Source of the DNA: CAIWHR01 sp963786625
Lineage (GTDB): Bacteria > Pseudomonadota > Gammaproteobacteria > Burkholderiales > Casimicrobiaceae
Reading direction: 5' to 3'
NCBI GenBank assembly: GCA_963786625.1
Contig: CAWAZS010000004.1
Location: 1-64,000, forward strand
Length of the DNA stretch: 64,000 nt
Position 1 is the first letter of the stretch. Every line of letters begins with the position of its first letter. The notes under the pieces are model-generated. The model was not told the origin of the DNA, searched no databases, and saw nothing but the letters and a program-made list of their open reading frames with translations. The position numbers were made by a program, and so were the translations under genes. This document shows, piece after piece, positions 43,787 through 53,244 of this stretch.

Positions 43787-44233
43787 GTGGCACACGTCAC
43801 GGGGACGATCCGCATCGAGGCTCCGCTGGAGGAGGTCTTCGACACGGCTGCGGACTCACGCAACGAGCCGGCGTTCAACCCGGCCATGACTGAGGTGGAG
43901 TTGCTTACCGCGGAACCCATTGGGCTTGGGACGAGGTTCCGGGCTCGCATGGGTAGGGCGGGCATGGACATGCTGGTGGAACTCACCGAGTTCGATCGGC
44001 CCCACCGCCTGGGTTCCCTCACTTGGAGTTCGATGATGGAAACGTCCGGCACGCTGAGCTTCACCGCTGATGCTGGCGTCACGGTGATGGCCTGGGACTG
44101 GCAGGTCCGCCCCAAGGGTTGGTTCCGGTTGCTCGGACCCTTGGTGGGACCGATCGGCGCCCGCATGGAGCGCAGCATCTGGGCCGGCTTGAAGCAGCAA
44201 CTCGAGGACGCGAGCCGGCGCCGCACCGTCTAG
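43787..44233 (+). CDS. SRPBCC (START-like) domain protein
   Basis: 148 residues from GTG at 43787. Polyketide-cyclase/START-like fold: the N-terminal strand TGTIRIEAPLEEVFDTAADS, then GLGTRFRARMGRAGMDMLVE, and a long C-terminal helix ending in SIWAGLKQQLEDASRR. The family binds hydrophobic ligands. Followed 33 bp later by a flavodoxin-like gene on the same strand. Confidence 0.82.
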   Translation: MAHVTGTIRIEAPLEEVFDTAADSRNEPAFNPAMTEVELLTAEPIGLGTRFRARMGRAGMDMLVELTEFDRPHRLGSLTWSSMMETSGTLSFTADAGVTVMAWDWQVRPKGWFRLLGPLVGPIGARMERSIWAGLKQQLEDASRRRTV

Positions 44234-44266
44234 CTCGACGAGCGGCGCCGGAGAAGAGGTGGAATT

Positions 44267-44773
44267 GTGAAGGCAGTGGTCGTCTATGAGTCGTTGTGGG
44301 GCAATACCGCCGCTGTGGCGAGCGCGATCGCGGCGGGCCTCGGCCCCGGCGCTCAGACCCTGCCCACCGCTGAGGCCACTGGTGAGGTGCTCGCGGGTGT
44401 TGAACTGATCGTGGCCGGCGCCCCGGTGTTCGCGTTTCAGCTGTCATCGGACCGGTCGCGCAAAGACATCGGTGCCCATCCCGAACCTGGCGCGCCGGAA
44501 CCGGACCTGTCCGGACCGTCGCTGCGATCGTGGCTGGAAGCGCTGCCCGCCGGGTCCGCCAAGTGCGCTGCCTTCGACACCAGAGTGCTTGGCCCATTCG
44601 GCAAGGGCGCCCCGACGATCGCCCGGGAACTCCAGGCCAAGGGCTACCAGCGCCTGGCAGCACCTGAAGGTTTCATCGTCGTCGGCAAGTACGGACCGCT
44701 CCGCGATGGTGAACTTGACCGCGCCAGAAGCTGGGGAGAGCAACTCCTCCGCAGCCTGACCGACACCGCATGA
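44267..44773 (+). CDS. flavodoxin-family protein
   Basis: 168 residues from GTG/ATG region at 44267 with AGAGGTGG upstream. The FMN phosphate-binding loop is VVVYESLWGNTAAVASAIAA at the very N-terminus, followed by ELIVAGAPVFAF and AAFDTRVLGPFGKGAP, then a flavodoxin-like end. Likely a small electron carrier or quinone reductase, in a three-gene run with the SRPBCC and cupin genes. Confidence 0.85.
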   Translation: MKAVVVYESLWGNTAAVASAIAAGLGPGAQTLPTAEATGEVLAGVELIVAGAPVFAFQLSSDRSRKDIGAHPEPGAPEPDLSGPSLRSWLEALPAGSAKCAAFDTRVLGPFGKGAPTIARELQAKGYQRLAAPEGFIVVGKYGPLRDGELDRARSWGEQLLRSLTDTA

Positions 44774-44798
44774 CGGTCGAGCCAGGGGAGGGCCGAGC

Positions 44799-45152
44799 AT
44801 GACCCAGAAGTCGTCCGCACTCGAGGAGTCCCGCGCCCTGCTCGGGCTCCTCGCCGCGGTTCCGGTGCTGCCGGAGGCCACTACCTCGCGGGTGGTGGTC
44901 AACAACCCGCTCCTGCGCGTGGTGTACTTCGCCTTCGACACCGGCGAACTCCTTACCGACCACAGCTCACCCCGAGTGGTCGTCGTCCACCTGATCACCG
45001 GCGCGATCCGGTTCACCGTCGATGAGACCGAGCACGCGATGGTCGCTGGCGACATCATCTACCTGGCTCCTGGGGCCCGGCATTCGCTGATCGCCGACCA
45101 GCCCAGCCACCTGAGTCTGGTGATGGTAGACGCCGTACCAATCACGGCGTGA
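44799..45152 (+). CDS. cupin-domain protein
   Basis: 117 residues. The cupin core is visible in VVVVHLITGAIRFTVDETEH and MVAGDIIYLAPGARHSLIAD, matching the two cupin motifs, although the first motif's metal-binding His pair is poorly kept. Starts 25 bp after the flavodoxin gene and probably shares its transcript. Confidence 0.82.
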   Translation: MTQKSSALEESRALLGLLAAVPVLPEATTSRVVVNNPLLRVVYFAFDTGELLTDHSSPRVVVVHLITGAIRFTVDETEHAMVAGDIIYLAPGARHSLIADQPSHLSLVMVDAVPITA

Positions 45153-46153
45153 CGCCCAGCCGCCACGGGCCCCTACCGGCCACTGAAACGCGCGGTGGTT
45201 GTAGGCGGCCAGTGGGGGATGAGTGTCAGCCTGGCGAGAGGTGGTTGGCACCGTCCGCTTGAGGGGTGAACCTCCTGGGGTAGGCCTAGCCGCGGCAATC
45301 CCTGCAGGGGCCACCGGCTTCACACCGGCATCGGCGCTTGACGGGCCGACGCGGGGGATGCCAGACAGAACGGTCGGAACGCGTTCGTCTGACCCCGCCA
45401 CCACCCGCGGGAAGTGGCTTGTCACCTGGCTGAAGTTGCGGTCGCGCTGGGCGAGGTGAGCAGGGATACGCGATTGGTCTCGGCGACGTTCACCGAGCTC
45501 GGTCGGGGTTCGTCGGCGATCAGGGCGTGCCGGGTGCGTTCATCGGACGTGATGGAGCGCGGGGATCGGCTTTGTGTCGGCGCCGGTCGAAAACTGGACG
45601 ATTCGCCGGGCATTCTGTTGGTGCCGCAGACACCAGCACCACCGGAGCCCGGGTTTGGGTTCAGTTCAGCTGCGTTGTGCGTCTGGAAGACGAGCTTCGC
45701 TCGCCTCAGATCAACACCCGGGGTCTGCTGACGGCGACGGTCGAGAACTAGGCCACTGACGCCGGGCCGCTGCCGGCTTACCGTGCGACCGTCGTCGACA
45801 GCTGACGACCCCGGGGGTAGCCTTTTTGTCAGGCTGCGGCGAGGCGCCCGGGCGTCTACCCAGTTAGGTTCGCCGGTTGAGAAAAACAGCCGGCCAATCG
45901 GTTGCTAATGATTCGGGCCGCCGCATGTGAACGCAGCTCAGCACCGTTGATCGGCCACCGCCACTGACCAGGCCCTACAATCCGCTCGTTTTGGGGCAAC
46001 TGTCGAGTCGTAGGCGGTGGCGTGCCGACCAAGGTTCCAGCTTCATCGCGCGAGCAGACCCCAGAGCGGCTGCCCCTCATCAGCCCTCGGGGGATCGCCA
46101 AACAGCCGAAACGGGGCAAGTGTCCTGGGTCGACCTGCAGGAGTAGCCCGGTT
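45153..46153. other. 1-kb stretch without a recognised gene
   Basis: Plus-strand frames such as VSATFTELGRGSSAIRACRV (near 45480) look like a scrap of a hot-dog-fold thioesterase, but the frame changes repeatedly and no start or full domain can be built. 45960-46150 has a short plus frame (PERLPLISPRGIAKQPKRGK) of unknown nature. Likely decayed DNA. Confidence 0.5.
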
Positions 46154-47032
46154 TCACATGGCTAGCTTGGCGCGGAGGGCGTCCAGCTCGGCTTCGCTGA
46201 TCGGGTATGTGTGTTCTGTGGCGGGGAATGTTCCGTTGCGGACGGCGGCGGTGTAGGCGCTGAGCCCGCGGATGGTTTCGGTGTGGAGGTCAGCGAAGGT
46301 GCGGACGAACTTGGCAAGGTGTCCGGGGGTTAGGCCGAGAAGGTCGTGCCAGACCAGGACTTGGCCGTCGGTGGCGCTGCCGGCCCCGATGCCGATGGTG
46401 ATGCAATCGAGTCGGCCGGCGAGCAGTTCGGTGACGGCTGCGGGGACGGCCTCGACAACGATCGCGAAGCAGCCTGCTGCTTGCAGGTCGAGGGCGTCGT
46501 GGACGAGTCGCTCGGCGTCATCTGCGGTCTTGCCCTGGACCTTGTAGCCGCCCAGGGATGTGGCGGCCTGTGGGGTGAGCCCGATGTGGCCGATGACGGG
46601 GATGCCAGCCGCGATGATGGCGTTTGCTCGCGCTGTGGTGGTGCCGCCGCGTTCGATCTTGACCGCGTCCGCACCGCCTTCCTTGACGAACCGCTGGGCG
46701 GTGTGGATGGCGTCGGTGTCGCTGGCTTCGTAGGATCCGAACGGCAGGTCGGCAACTAGTAGTGCGTGGGTGAGGCCCCGCCGCACGGCCTTGGTCAGCA
46801 TGAGCAGTTCGTCGACTGTCACGGGCATGGTCGAGTCGTAGCCCAGCACCACGTTGGCCGCCGAGTCTCCGACGAGCACGAGGTCGACGCCTACCTCGTC
46901 GGCGATCCGGGCGCTGGGGAAGTCGTAGGCGGTGACCATCACGATGGGCTCGTCGGCGGCCTTCTGCTGTGCCAGTGAGGCCAGGGTGACGTGCTTGCGT
47001 TTGGTGTCGCGGTGCCCGCTGGACATGCTCAT
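46154..47032 (-). CDS. panB: 3-methyl-2-oxobutanoate hydroxymethyltransferase
   Basis: Makes ketopantoate from ketoisovalerate and methylene-tetrahydrofolate. TIM barrel with VMVTAYDFPSARIADEVGVD, VLVGDSAANVVLGYDST (metal-binding Asp), DAVKIERGG and PVIGHIGLTPQ. 292 residues. Its ATG overlaps the panD stop by 4 bp. Last gene of a pantothenate operon. Confidence 0.95.
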   Translation of the reverse strand: MSMSSGHRDTKRKHVTLASLAQQKAADEPIVMVTAYDFPSARIADEVGVDLVLVGDSAANVVLGYDSTMPVTVDELLMLTKAVRRGLTHALLVADLPFGSYEASDTDAIHTAQRFVKEGGADAVKIERGGTTTARANAIIAAGIPVIGHIGLTPQAATSLGGYKVQGKTADDAERLVHDALDLQAAGCFAIVVEAVPAAVTELLAGRLDCITIGIGAGSATDGQVLVWHDLLGLTPGHLAKFVRTFADLHTETIRGLSAYTAAVRNGTFPATEHTYPISEAELDALRAKLAM

Positions 47033-47421
47033 TCCTCCCCGGTGTCGTTGAGGGAGGCCACGTCAGCGTCCACGTTGAGGATCCGGTTCGCCCGGTCGAC
47101 GTGAACCACCACGGGCAGGTAGTTCGCGAGTTCGTCGGCGGTGTAGAGGCCGTAGGAGATCAGGATCACGGTGTCCCCGGTGTGCACGAGGCGGGCGGCG
47201 GCGCCGTTGACCTTGATCTCGCCGGAGCCGCGCTGGCCGGCGATGGTGTAGGTCTCGAAGCGGGCGCCGTTGTCGACGTCGACCACGGCCACCTGTTCGT
47301 GGATGTGGATGTCGGCTGCCTCGAGCAGGTCGGGGTCGACGGTGATGGACCCGACGTAGTGCAGGTCGGAGTCGGTGATGGTGGCGCGGTGGATCTTGCT
47401 CTTCAGCATGGTGCGGATCAC
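47029..47421 (-). CDS. panD: aspartate 1-decarboxylase proenzyme
   Basis: Makes beta-alanine. The self-cleavage Gly-Ser that forms the pyruvoyl group is in DLHYVGSITVD. The start GTG at 47421 overlaps the panC stop and gives MIRTMLKSKIHRATI, as in actinobacterial homologues; ATG 47409 is an alternative. NGARFETYTIAGQRGSGEIK and VNGAAARLVHTGDTVILISY follow in family order. 130 residues. Confidence 0.95.
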   Translation of the reverse strand: MIRTMLKSKIHRATITDSDLHYVGSITVDPDLLEAADIHIHEQVAVVDVDNGARFETYTIAGQRGSGEIKVNGAAARLVHTGDTVILISYGLYTADELANYLPVVVHVDRANRILNVDADVASLNDTGEE

Positions 47422-48248
47422 GGCGCGACCGCCATGTTGTCGATGAGGCGCACCGGGCCGACCCGTGCGGCCAGGGCGATCAGGGCGGGCCGCTCCACTC
47501 TGGCGACCGGTTCGAACGTGTCCGGGTCTAGGACGGCAACGTATTCGGCGGTGATCGACTCTCGCGCCAGCTCGTCGACCACGATGCTGGCCAGGGTGCC
47601 GGCGTCCGGCTCGCCGGCTGCGGCTGCGTCCCGGGCTGCGGCAAGGCCCCGGTGGAGCGCGGTCGCGCGACGCCGCTGGTCAGCATCCAGCCGGACGTTA
47701 CGGCTGCTCATCGCCAGCCCGTCGGGCTCACGGACGATCGGCAGCACGTCGATGGTTACCGGGATGTTTAGGTCCGCCACCATCCGTCGGACGACGGCCA
47801 CCTGCTGGGCGTCCTTCGCCCCGAAGTACGCCACGTCCGGGCCGACCATGTTCAGCATCTTGGCCACGACCGTCGCCACCCCGGCGAAGTGGCCGGGACG
47901 GTGTGCCCCTTCGAGGACGTCGGCGATCCCGGACACGGTCACGGTCGTCGCGAACCCGGCAGGGTAGACCTCCTCCACCGGCGGGGCGAACAGGACATCG
48001 GCGCCAGACTCGGCCGCCAGCGCGGCGTCGCGGTCCTCGTCACGGGGATAGTTGGCCAGGTCCGCTGCCTCGTTGAACTGGGTCGGGTTCACGAACAGCC
48101 ACACCACAACCAGATCACAGGATTCCCGTGCCGCACGGATCAGCGACAGGTGGCCCTCATGGAACGCACCCATGGTCGGCACCAGCCCGACCCGTCCCGC
48201 TCCAGCGACCGCTGCCCGCACCGCAGCAACATCCATGACGATCCTCAT
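47418..48248 (-). CDS. panC: pantothenate synthetase
   Basis: Joins pantoate and beta-alanine using ATP. The HIGH-like motif is in VPTMGAFHEGHLSLIR. LFVNPTQF, YFGAKDAQQ and LAMSSRNVRL are the other active-site stretches. 276 residues, complete. Overlaps the DUF2520 gene and panD by 4 bp, so all four genes are translationally linked. Confidence 0.95.
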   Translation of the reverse strand: MRIVMDVAAVRAAVAGAGRVGLVPTMGAFHEGHLSLIRAARESCDLVVVWLFVNPTQFNEAADLANYPRDEDRDAALAAESGADVLFAPPVEEVYPAGFATTVTVSGIADVLEGAHRPGHFAGVATVVAKMLNMVGPDVAYFGAKDAQQVAVVRRMVADLNIPVTIDVLPIVREPDGLAMSSRNVRLDADQRRRATALHRGLAAARDAAAAGEPDAGTLASIVVDELARESITAEYVAVLDPDTFEPVARVERPALIALAARVGPVRLIDNMAVAP

Positions 48249-48931
48249 CCTCGGGCCACCTCGACCATCGTGTCGTACATAGTGAGCAGTTCGGGCGCCC
48301 GGGTCAGCAGCGCCTCGCGATGCAGGGCGACCGTGGAAGCGTCCCCTCGAGCCACAGGACCGGTGAGCGCGTCCGGTCCCAGCCGGGCCCAGTTCTCCAC
48401 GGTCGCGCGGACGAGCGGGAGCAGGTCGTTCCGGGTCAGGCCTGCCGTATGCCCGACCCGTGCCGCGGCTTCCTCCAACACCACCAGGAAGTTCGACGCC
48501 ATACAGGCTGCCGCGTGGTAGGCCGCCCTGTCGTCATCGGTGATGGTGATCGGTCGCATGCCGAGCCGACGGGCCAGGCTGACAGCCACCGCGTCCCCGG
48601 CGACCGCGCACGCGACCCCGTGGAAGCTGGTCTCGCCCTCGGCGGGAACGGTCATCAAAGGATGGAGGGAGAACTTGGGGTGACCGCCCAGCGGTTCCAG
48701 TGTGGTCACCCCCGAACAATGACCCACCAGCGGACCGGGCGCGAGCGCTGCCGCGGCTGATCCGATCGCACGGTCGGGTACGCACAGGAGCACGACGCCG
48801 GCAGTTCGGCTCGGCTGCTCGCCTCTTCGGAGTGGCCCTTCTACTTCGAGGCCGGCGTCGCTCAGGGCCGCGGCAAGGGCGGTGCCGAGGCGCCCGGCGC
48901 CCACAACAGCAACCCGCTCAAGATTCCGCAT
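48245..48931 (-). CDS. Rossmann/DUF2520 protein, candidate ketopantoate reductase
   Basis: 228 residues: N-terminal NAD(P) site RVAVVGAGRLGTALAAALSD, then VVLLCVPDRAIG, LVGHCSGVTTLEPL and a C-terminal helical domain with AAYHAAACMASNFLVVLEEA. The operon supplies panB, panC and panD but no panE/ilvC-type reductase, and this gene fills that place. The Francisella reductase PanG is, as I recall, of a similar build, so the role is plausible but unproven from sequence. Confidence 0.75.
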   Translation of the reverse strand: MRNLERVAVVGAGRLGTALAAALSDAGLEVEGPLRRGEQPSRTAGVVLLCVPDRAIGSAAAALAPGPLVGHCSGVTTLEPLGGHPKFSLHPLMTVPAEGETSFHGVACAVAGDAVAVSLARRLGMRPITITDDDRAAYHAAACMASNFLVVLEEAAARVGHTAGLTRNDLLPLVRATVENWARLGPDALTGPVARGDASTVALHREALLTRAPELLTMYDTMVEVARG

Positions 48932-49079
48932 CGTCCCCCACGACTCGTCGCGACCACGTGGCCTCGACGAGGCCCTGTCGTGCGGGTGCCAAGTCTAGAG
49001 GGCGCCCTTCAGGCCCAACCTTTCAGGCTCCCGGCCCGCGAGACTCCCCTTCCCGACACGGGAGGCCGCGAGCTGGGAC

Positions 49080-49814
49080 GTGCCCTGCCGCTTTCGGGCT
49101 GCCCACACGGGTTTCTTCTTCCCGATCGAAGACCGGTACGCCATGGTCTCGTCCGTGTGGGACGACGACAACCTGCATTACGCGGCCTATGCGCTCGGCT
49201 CGTACGCGGACGGCAGGTTCCGGGCCGACACCTGGGGGCGACTCACCTACGGGCCGAGCTACTACGCTCCCTCGCTGTTCCTCGACAGCGAGCAGCGCCC
49301 TTGTCTCTCGTTCTGGATGCGGGGCATAGCGGATCTCGATGCCGGATGGGCGAGCGCCCACAGCATCCCTCACCTGCTCAGCCTTCAGGGCGACCGCCTG
49401 GTCGCCACTCCTCATCCCGACATCGAGCGATACCACCAACAGCCTCAAATCGAGGCCCCGTCAATCGCAGCCCAGGCCGTCGACATCGCCTGGAGTCCAG
49501 GCACCGACGCCAATCTTGACATCAGCCGCGGCTCGCAGCCCGTTGCTTCGGTCCGCTGCACACAAGCAGACACCTCGATTCAAGTCGGACAGTCCGTCTG
49601 GACGATGCCACGCAGCGATGACCTGAGGATCATCGTCGACGGGCCAGTACTCGAGCTTGCCACCGCTGGAGCGAACTTCGGCATTGCCATCGCTACGCCC
49701 GAAGGAGAGCTCTCCATCAGCACGCGCGGACCAGCACCACAGATCCGCACGCTGATCAATCCAGCCCGGCCGAACAGCCGGGCGCACTCCCTAGTGGAAG
49801 GCGGACCACAATGA
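49080..49814 (+). pseudogene. GH32 (sucrose/fructan hydrolase) C-terminal fragment
   Basis: In frame from about 49100: FPIEDRYAMVSSVWDDDNLH, YAAYALGSYADGRF, TWGRLTYGPSYYAPSLFLD and HSIPHLLSLQGDRLVATPHP are the middle and end of a GH32 propeller plus its beta-sandwich. The N-terminal blade with the nucleophile (NDPNG) and the RDP motif are missing: the match begins right after the expected WECP position. So the gene lost about its first 170 residues. Linked to a fructokinase fragment (4-bp overlap), a former sucrose operon. Confidence 0.7.
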
Positions 49815-50040
49815 CGGCTCCGGTGACGGTCCTGGGTGAGGCCCTGATCGACATTGTCGTCCCGCGTTCCGGTCAGGTCACTGAGCACGTCGGCGGCAGC
49901 CCGGCCAACGTCGCCCTCGGAGTGGCCCGACTGGGCCACAAACCACCTTGGTCACCCACATTGGAGCCGACGAGCGCGGGCAACGAATATCCGGCCTCCT
50001 GGTGAAAGAAGGGATCTCGCTCGCGTCGGGAAGCAAGACC
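49811..50040 (+). pseudogene. PfkB-family (fructokinase) N-terminal fragment
   Basis: ATG at 49811 overlaps the GH32 stop and gives VTVLGEALIDIVVP and VGGSPANVALGVARLGHK. A one-base shift near 49938 continues as LVTHIGADERGQRISGLLVK and EGISLASGSKTA. The protein breaks at about 50040, where another gene's fragment begins on the other strand. About 75 of 300 residues remain. Confidence 0.7.
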
Positions 50041-50220
50041 GCGCGGATAAGGCGCCATGGTGGTGCCGATCTGGATGATGCGGCCTCCGCCGTCATTTGC
50101 CGGGCCGCTTCCTGGGTGACGACGAACACGCGGTCACGTTGACCGCGAGCATGCGTTCATGGTCGGCGAAGACGATATCCGCGATCGGCCGCCGAGAGCA
50201 ATGCCGGCATTGTTGGCCGG
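50041..50220 (-). pseudogene. short-chain dehydrogenase fragment
   Basis: Across shifted frames the minus strand reads NNAGIALGG, IADIVFADHERMLAVNVTA, FVVTQEAARQMT and GGRIIQIGTTMA. This is the central SDR segment (NNAG, the NVxx motif and the strand with the catalytic Ser region). Both ends are missing and it is fused head-on to the fructokinase fragment. Near 50303-50386 (plus) FEEEAARMGITLIAVPTTQA may be another scrap; 50390-50583 shows no gene or clear promoter. Confidence 0.55.
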
Positions 50221-50583
50221 GAGTTGCCACGCACGGGCGGAGTCTGGGCGGCCGTCGAGGGCCGTGCCAGTTCCGGTTCGATTCCGGCGACGGCCGACGA
50301 TCATGCCTGAATTCGAGGAGGAAGCCGCCCGTATGGGAATCACGCTGATCGCCGTTCCGACCACCCAAGCGTGCCGAATGATCTAGGTCCTCGACCGGCG
50401 TGAGGTTCGGGCCGATCCTGCTCACCCGCTGAAGCGCAGATTGCAGGTCCCAAGCGAAACACGCACCGCCGGACCGGTTGGCCAACTCTTCGCAGTACAT
50501 CCGGGCGACGAAGGCCGAGCGTAGGCTGAAGAGGAATCGGTTGCGGAGCTTCGCACCCCTTTCAGAACCTTTGGGGGGGTGTG

Positions 50584-51012
50584 ATGCCTCACTCCAACAT
50601 TCTGGATCGGTTCCGTCCAGTGGGAGCGCCTGGTCCGGTCGGCCCGGCCGGGGTTCCGGCGGCGGGCGAACGTGGCCTAGGCGTGGAGTTGGTGCCGGTC
50701 TTCGTCGCTCTAGCGCCCGATGTCGAACGGGCTCGCACACTTGTCGAGCAGGCCGAGAAGGAGGCCGCCGACATCGTTGCCCGCGCCCACGAAGAGGCCT
50801 CGGCCCTGCTGGCGCGGGCGCAGCTGGACAGCGGGTCAGCCCGGGCCGCGGCAGCGGCACGGGTCGCGAAGGAGAACACTGATCACGACGAGGTCCTGCT
50901 GGCGAACGCACGCCGTCAGGCTGAGGTCCTGGCCGGGACCGGAACCGCCCTGCTCCCCGAGATGACGCACACCGTCATCGACCGAATGCTCGCGAAGCTG
51001 CGACAACAATGA
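50584..51012 (+). CDS. V-type ATPase peripheral-stalk subunit G/H-like
   Basis: 142 residues. After an N-terminal hydrophobic/Pro-Gly stretch (LGVELVPVFVALAPDVE) the centre is an Ala/Glu/Arg-rich coiled coil (LVEQAEKEAADIVARAHEEA onward), as in the G/H (EG) stalk subunits of bacterial V/A-ATPases. First gene of the operon; its stop overlaps the subunit C ATG. No strong ribosome site beyond a G-run upstream. Confidence 0.7.
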   Translation: MPHSNILDRFRPVGAPGPVGPAGVPAAGERGLGVELVPVFVALAPDVERARTLVEQAEKEAADIVARAHEEASALLARAQLDSGSARAAAAARVAKENTDHDEVLLANARRQAEVLAGTGTALLPEMTHTVIDRMLAKLRQQ

Positions 51013-51935
51013 ACGCCAACTGGGTGGCTGCTTCGATACGTGCCCGGAGCCTTGTGCAGCGGCGGCTCGGAGCGAGTCGCTGTCGCGAACTCGCGACTGC
51101 GGCGGACTTGCCGAAAGCGTTGGAGCTGCTGGCCGGCAGCGGCTACGCCCAACGACTCGTCGGGGTCACGAGCCTGACAGCCGCGCAGCGGGCCACCCGG
51201 GAGACGCTGCTGTGGCAGCTCCGGGTCCTGGCCGGCTGGCTGCCCCCTGGGGGAACCGGGCTGGTCCGCGCGATCGCCGCGATCTACGAGCGGGACAACA
51301 TCGTGGCGCTGGCCAGACGCCTGGAGGGTGGCCCGGAACTGTCCGAGGCGTACCAGCTCGGCGGCCTGGCCACCGCTTGGCCCCGGCTCCAAAGACAGCT
51401 GTCGCTGCCGGCATTGACCGAAGCCCTGCGACAGTCGGCGTGGGGGAATCCCGGCCCGATCGACGCCGTCGCCCTTCGTGACGTGCTTACCCTGGCCTGG
51501 CTGCGGCGGCTGTCTGCCGTGGCGCCGGCTGCCAGCGGCTGGGCCCGCTCGGCCAGCGCTTTGGTCGCGGCCCGGATGTTGCTGGTCGACCAAACCGCTC
51601 CGACGTCCCGCGTGCTCGATCTCGTCCGCCCGTGGCTCGGTCGCGAATGGGCCAGCGCCCGTGACCTGGACCGATTCCGCGCCAGCCTGCCCCGCTCTGC
51701 GCGGAGCGTCCTTGCCGGCATCGATGATCCGGCGGACCTGTGGCGGGCCGAGTCCCGGATGAGAGCCGAGGTGGAGGCTGACGGATTTCGGCTCACCCAC
51801 GCGTCCCTGCCTGGCCCGGACGTGGTGCTGGGCGTGATCGCCGTCCTGGCCGTCGACGGCTGGCGTCTGCGGGCGGCGTTGGCCGCGGCGGAGGCCGGCA
51901 CCGGATTCAGCGAGGTGCTCGATGCGGTGGCGTGA
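51009..51935 (+). CDS. ntpC: V-type ATPase subunit C
   Basis: 308 residues, almost all helical, with repeats of the subunit C fold (VTSLTAAQRATRETLLWQLR; IYERDNIVALARRLEGG, a typical Y-x-x-x-NL-like motif; RMRAEVEADGFRLTHASL). It caps the membrane ring and links it to the central shaft. Overlaps both neighbours. Confidence 0.82.
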   Translation: MNANWVAASIRARSLVQRRLGASRCRELATAADLPKALELLAGSGYAQRLVGVTSLTAAQRATRETLLWQLRVLAGWLPPGGTGLVRAIAAIYERDNIVALARRLEGGPELSEAYQLGGLATAWPRLQRQLSLPALTEALRQSAWGNPGPIDAVALRDVLTLAWLRRLSAVAPAASGWARSASALVAARMLLVDQTAPTSRVLDLVRPWLGREWASARDLDRFRASLPRSARSVLAGIDDPADLWRAESRMRAEVEADGFRLTHASLPGPDVVLGVIAVLAVDGWRLRAALAAAEAGTGFSEVLDAVA

Positions 51936-53244
51936 CAGCCTGGTCCCGGCCCGGATGGCGCGGGTGGCAGTGGTCGCGCCGGCGCGCTCGATGGGCGACG
52001 TTCTCAGGGTGGTGGGGGCGCAGGCTGCGGTCGAGCTTGAGCTGCCCGACCCTTCGGGCGACGGGCGCGATGAGCTCGATCGCGCGGTCAGCGCCGCGAT
52101 CGTCTCCGGGCCGGTGAGCGGGTTGGTTGGCTGGGCGCCGGCCCGCCGACTTCCCGAGCTCACCCACGATCTGGCGCCGCTGGGCGGCGCTATCGTTCGG
52201 CTGTCTTACCCCCCTGGGGTGCAGCCGCCCACACTGCTTAGCAGCGCCGGCACCTCGTCAACGTCACGGCTGCTGGTGGACACCTATGGGACGGTGCCTT
52301 ACGCGGACCTTGACCCCGCCCGGCTCGCCGGCCTGGCTTACGTGGTCATGTTCGGGATGATGTTCGGCGACGTTGGCCACGGCGCCCTGCTGCTGCTCGG
52401 CGGACTGATCCTGCGCAGCGGCCGGGTCGGCAGACTTCAGAAGCTGCAGAAGGTGTGGCAGTTCGTGGTCGGCGCCGGACTCACCTCCATGTTCTTCGGC
52501 GTGCTGTACGGGACGGCGTTCGGACCCACCGGCCTGGTCCCGGTGGTTTGGCTGGATCCGCTCACCGAACCCGTCCCCCTGCTGCTGGCCGCGCTGCTGT
52601 TCGGCTCGGCCTTACTGGGCGTGGCCTACGCCCTGGGCACCATCAACCGCTTCCGTGAAGGCGGCTGGGGGGTGGCGCTCTACTCGCGCACCGGGGTCGC
52701 CGGCTCCCTGCTCTTCCTCAGCTTGGCCCTGCTCGCCCTCGGCCTGTACACCGGCTCCGGTTGGGTGGTTACCGTGGCCGCGGTCCTCGCCGCGGTGGCG
52801 TTGACGTTCCTGTCGATCGGGTTGTACCTGGAGGCCGGTGGCGGTGCCGGTGGCGGTGCCGGTGGTGTGGCTCAAGCTGCCATCGAACTGTTCGACGTCG
52901 TGATCCGGCTCGGTTCCAACATTGTCTCGTTCGCCCGGCTGGCCGCGTTCGGGCTTACCCACGCCGCGCTGTTGATGGTCGTCTGGAACGGCACAACGGC
53001 CCTTTGGGTGCCTGGCTGGCAAGCCGCGGCAGCGATCGTGGTGTTTGCCATCGGGAACATTGTCACCTTCGCGCTGGAGGCGCTGGTGGCCGGCATCCAG
53101 GCCCTGCGGCTGGAGTACTACGAGCTGTTTTCCCGCGTCTTCGCCACCGAGGGCCGACCGTTCCATCCGTGGGCGCCGGTCCTCACCCCTACCCCAGAGC
53201 TGACCGCCTCGTCAGACTCCGCACGTGAAAGGCAACAGCCATGA
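51922..53244 (+). CDS. ntpI: V-type ATPase subunit I (membrane a-subunit)
   Basis: 440 residues, shorter than the usual 600 or more because the N-terminal cytosolic arm is reduced. GMMFGDVGHGALLLLGGLI and LQKVWQFVVGAGLTSMFFGV mark the first membrane helices. The essential Arg of the ion channel is in GIQALRLEYYELFSRVF (Arg396). It stops just before the c-ring gene, with a 4-bp overlap. Confidence 0.88.
   Translation: MRWRDSLVPARMARVAVVAPARSMGDVLRVVGAQAAVELELPDPSGDGRDELDRAVSAAIVSGPVSGLVGWAPARRLPELTHDLAPLGGAIVRLSYPPGVQPPTLLSSAGTSSTSRLLVDTYGTVPYADLDPARLAGLAYVVMFGMMFGDVGHGALLLLGGLILRSGRVGRLQKLQKVWQFVVGAGLTSMFFGVLYGTAFGPTGLVPVVWLDPLTEPVPLLLAALLFGSALLGVAYALGTINRFREGGWGVALYSRTGVAGSLLFLSLALLALGLYTGSGWVVTVAAVLAAVALTFLSIGLYLEAGGGAGGGAGGVAQAAIELFDVVIRLGSNIVSFARLAAFGLTHAALLMVVWNGTTALWVPGWQAAAAIVVFAIGNIVTFALEALVAGIQALRLEYYELFSRVFATEGRPFHPWAPVLTPTPELTASSDSARERQQP

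Noticed and set aside
45414..45731. possible hot-dog thioesterase gene
   Set aside because: Only about 20 residues look family-like and the frame cannot be extended in either direction.
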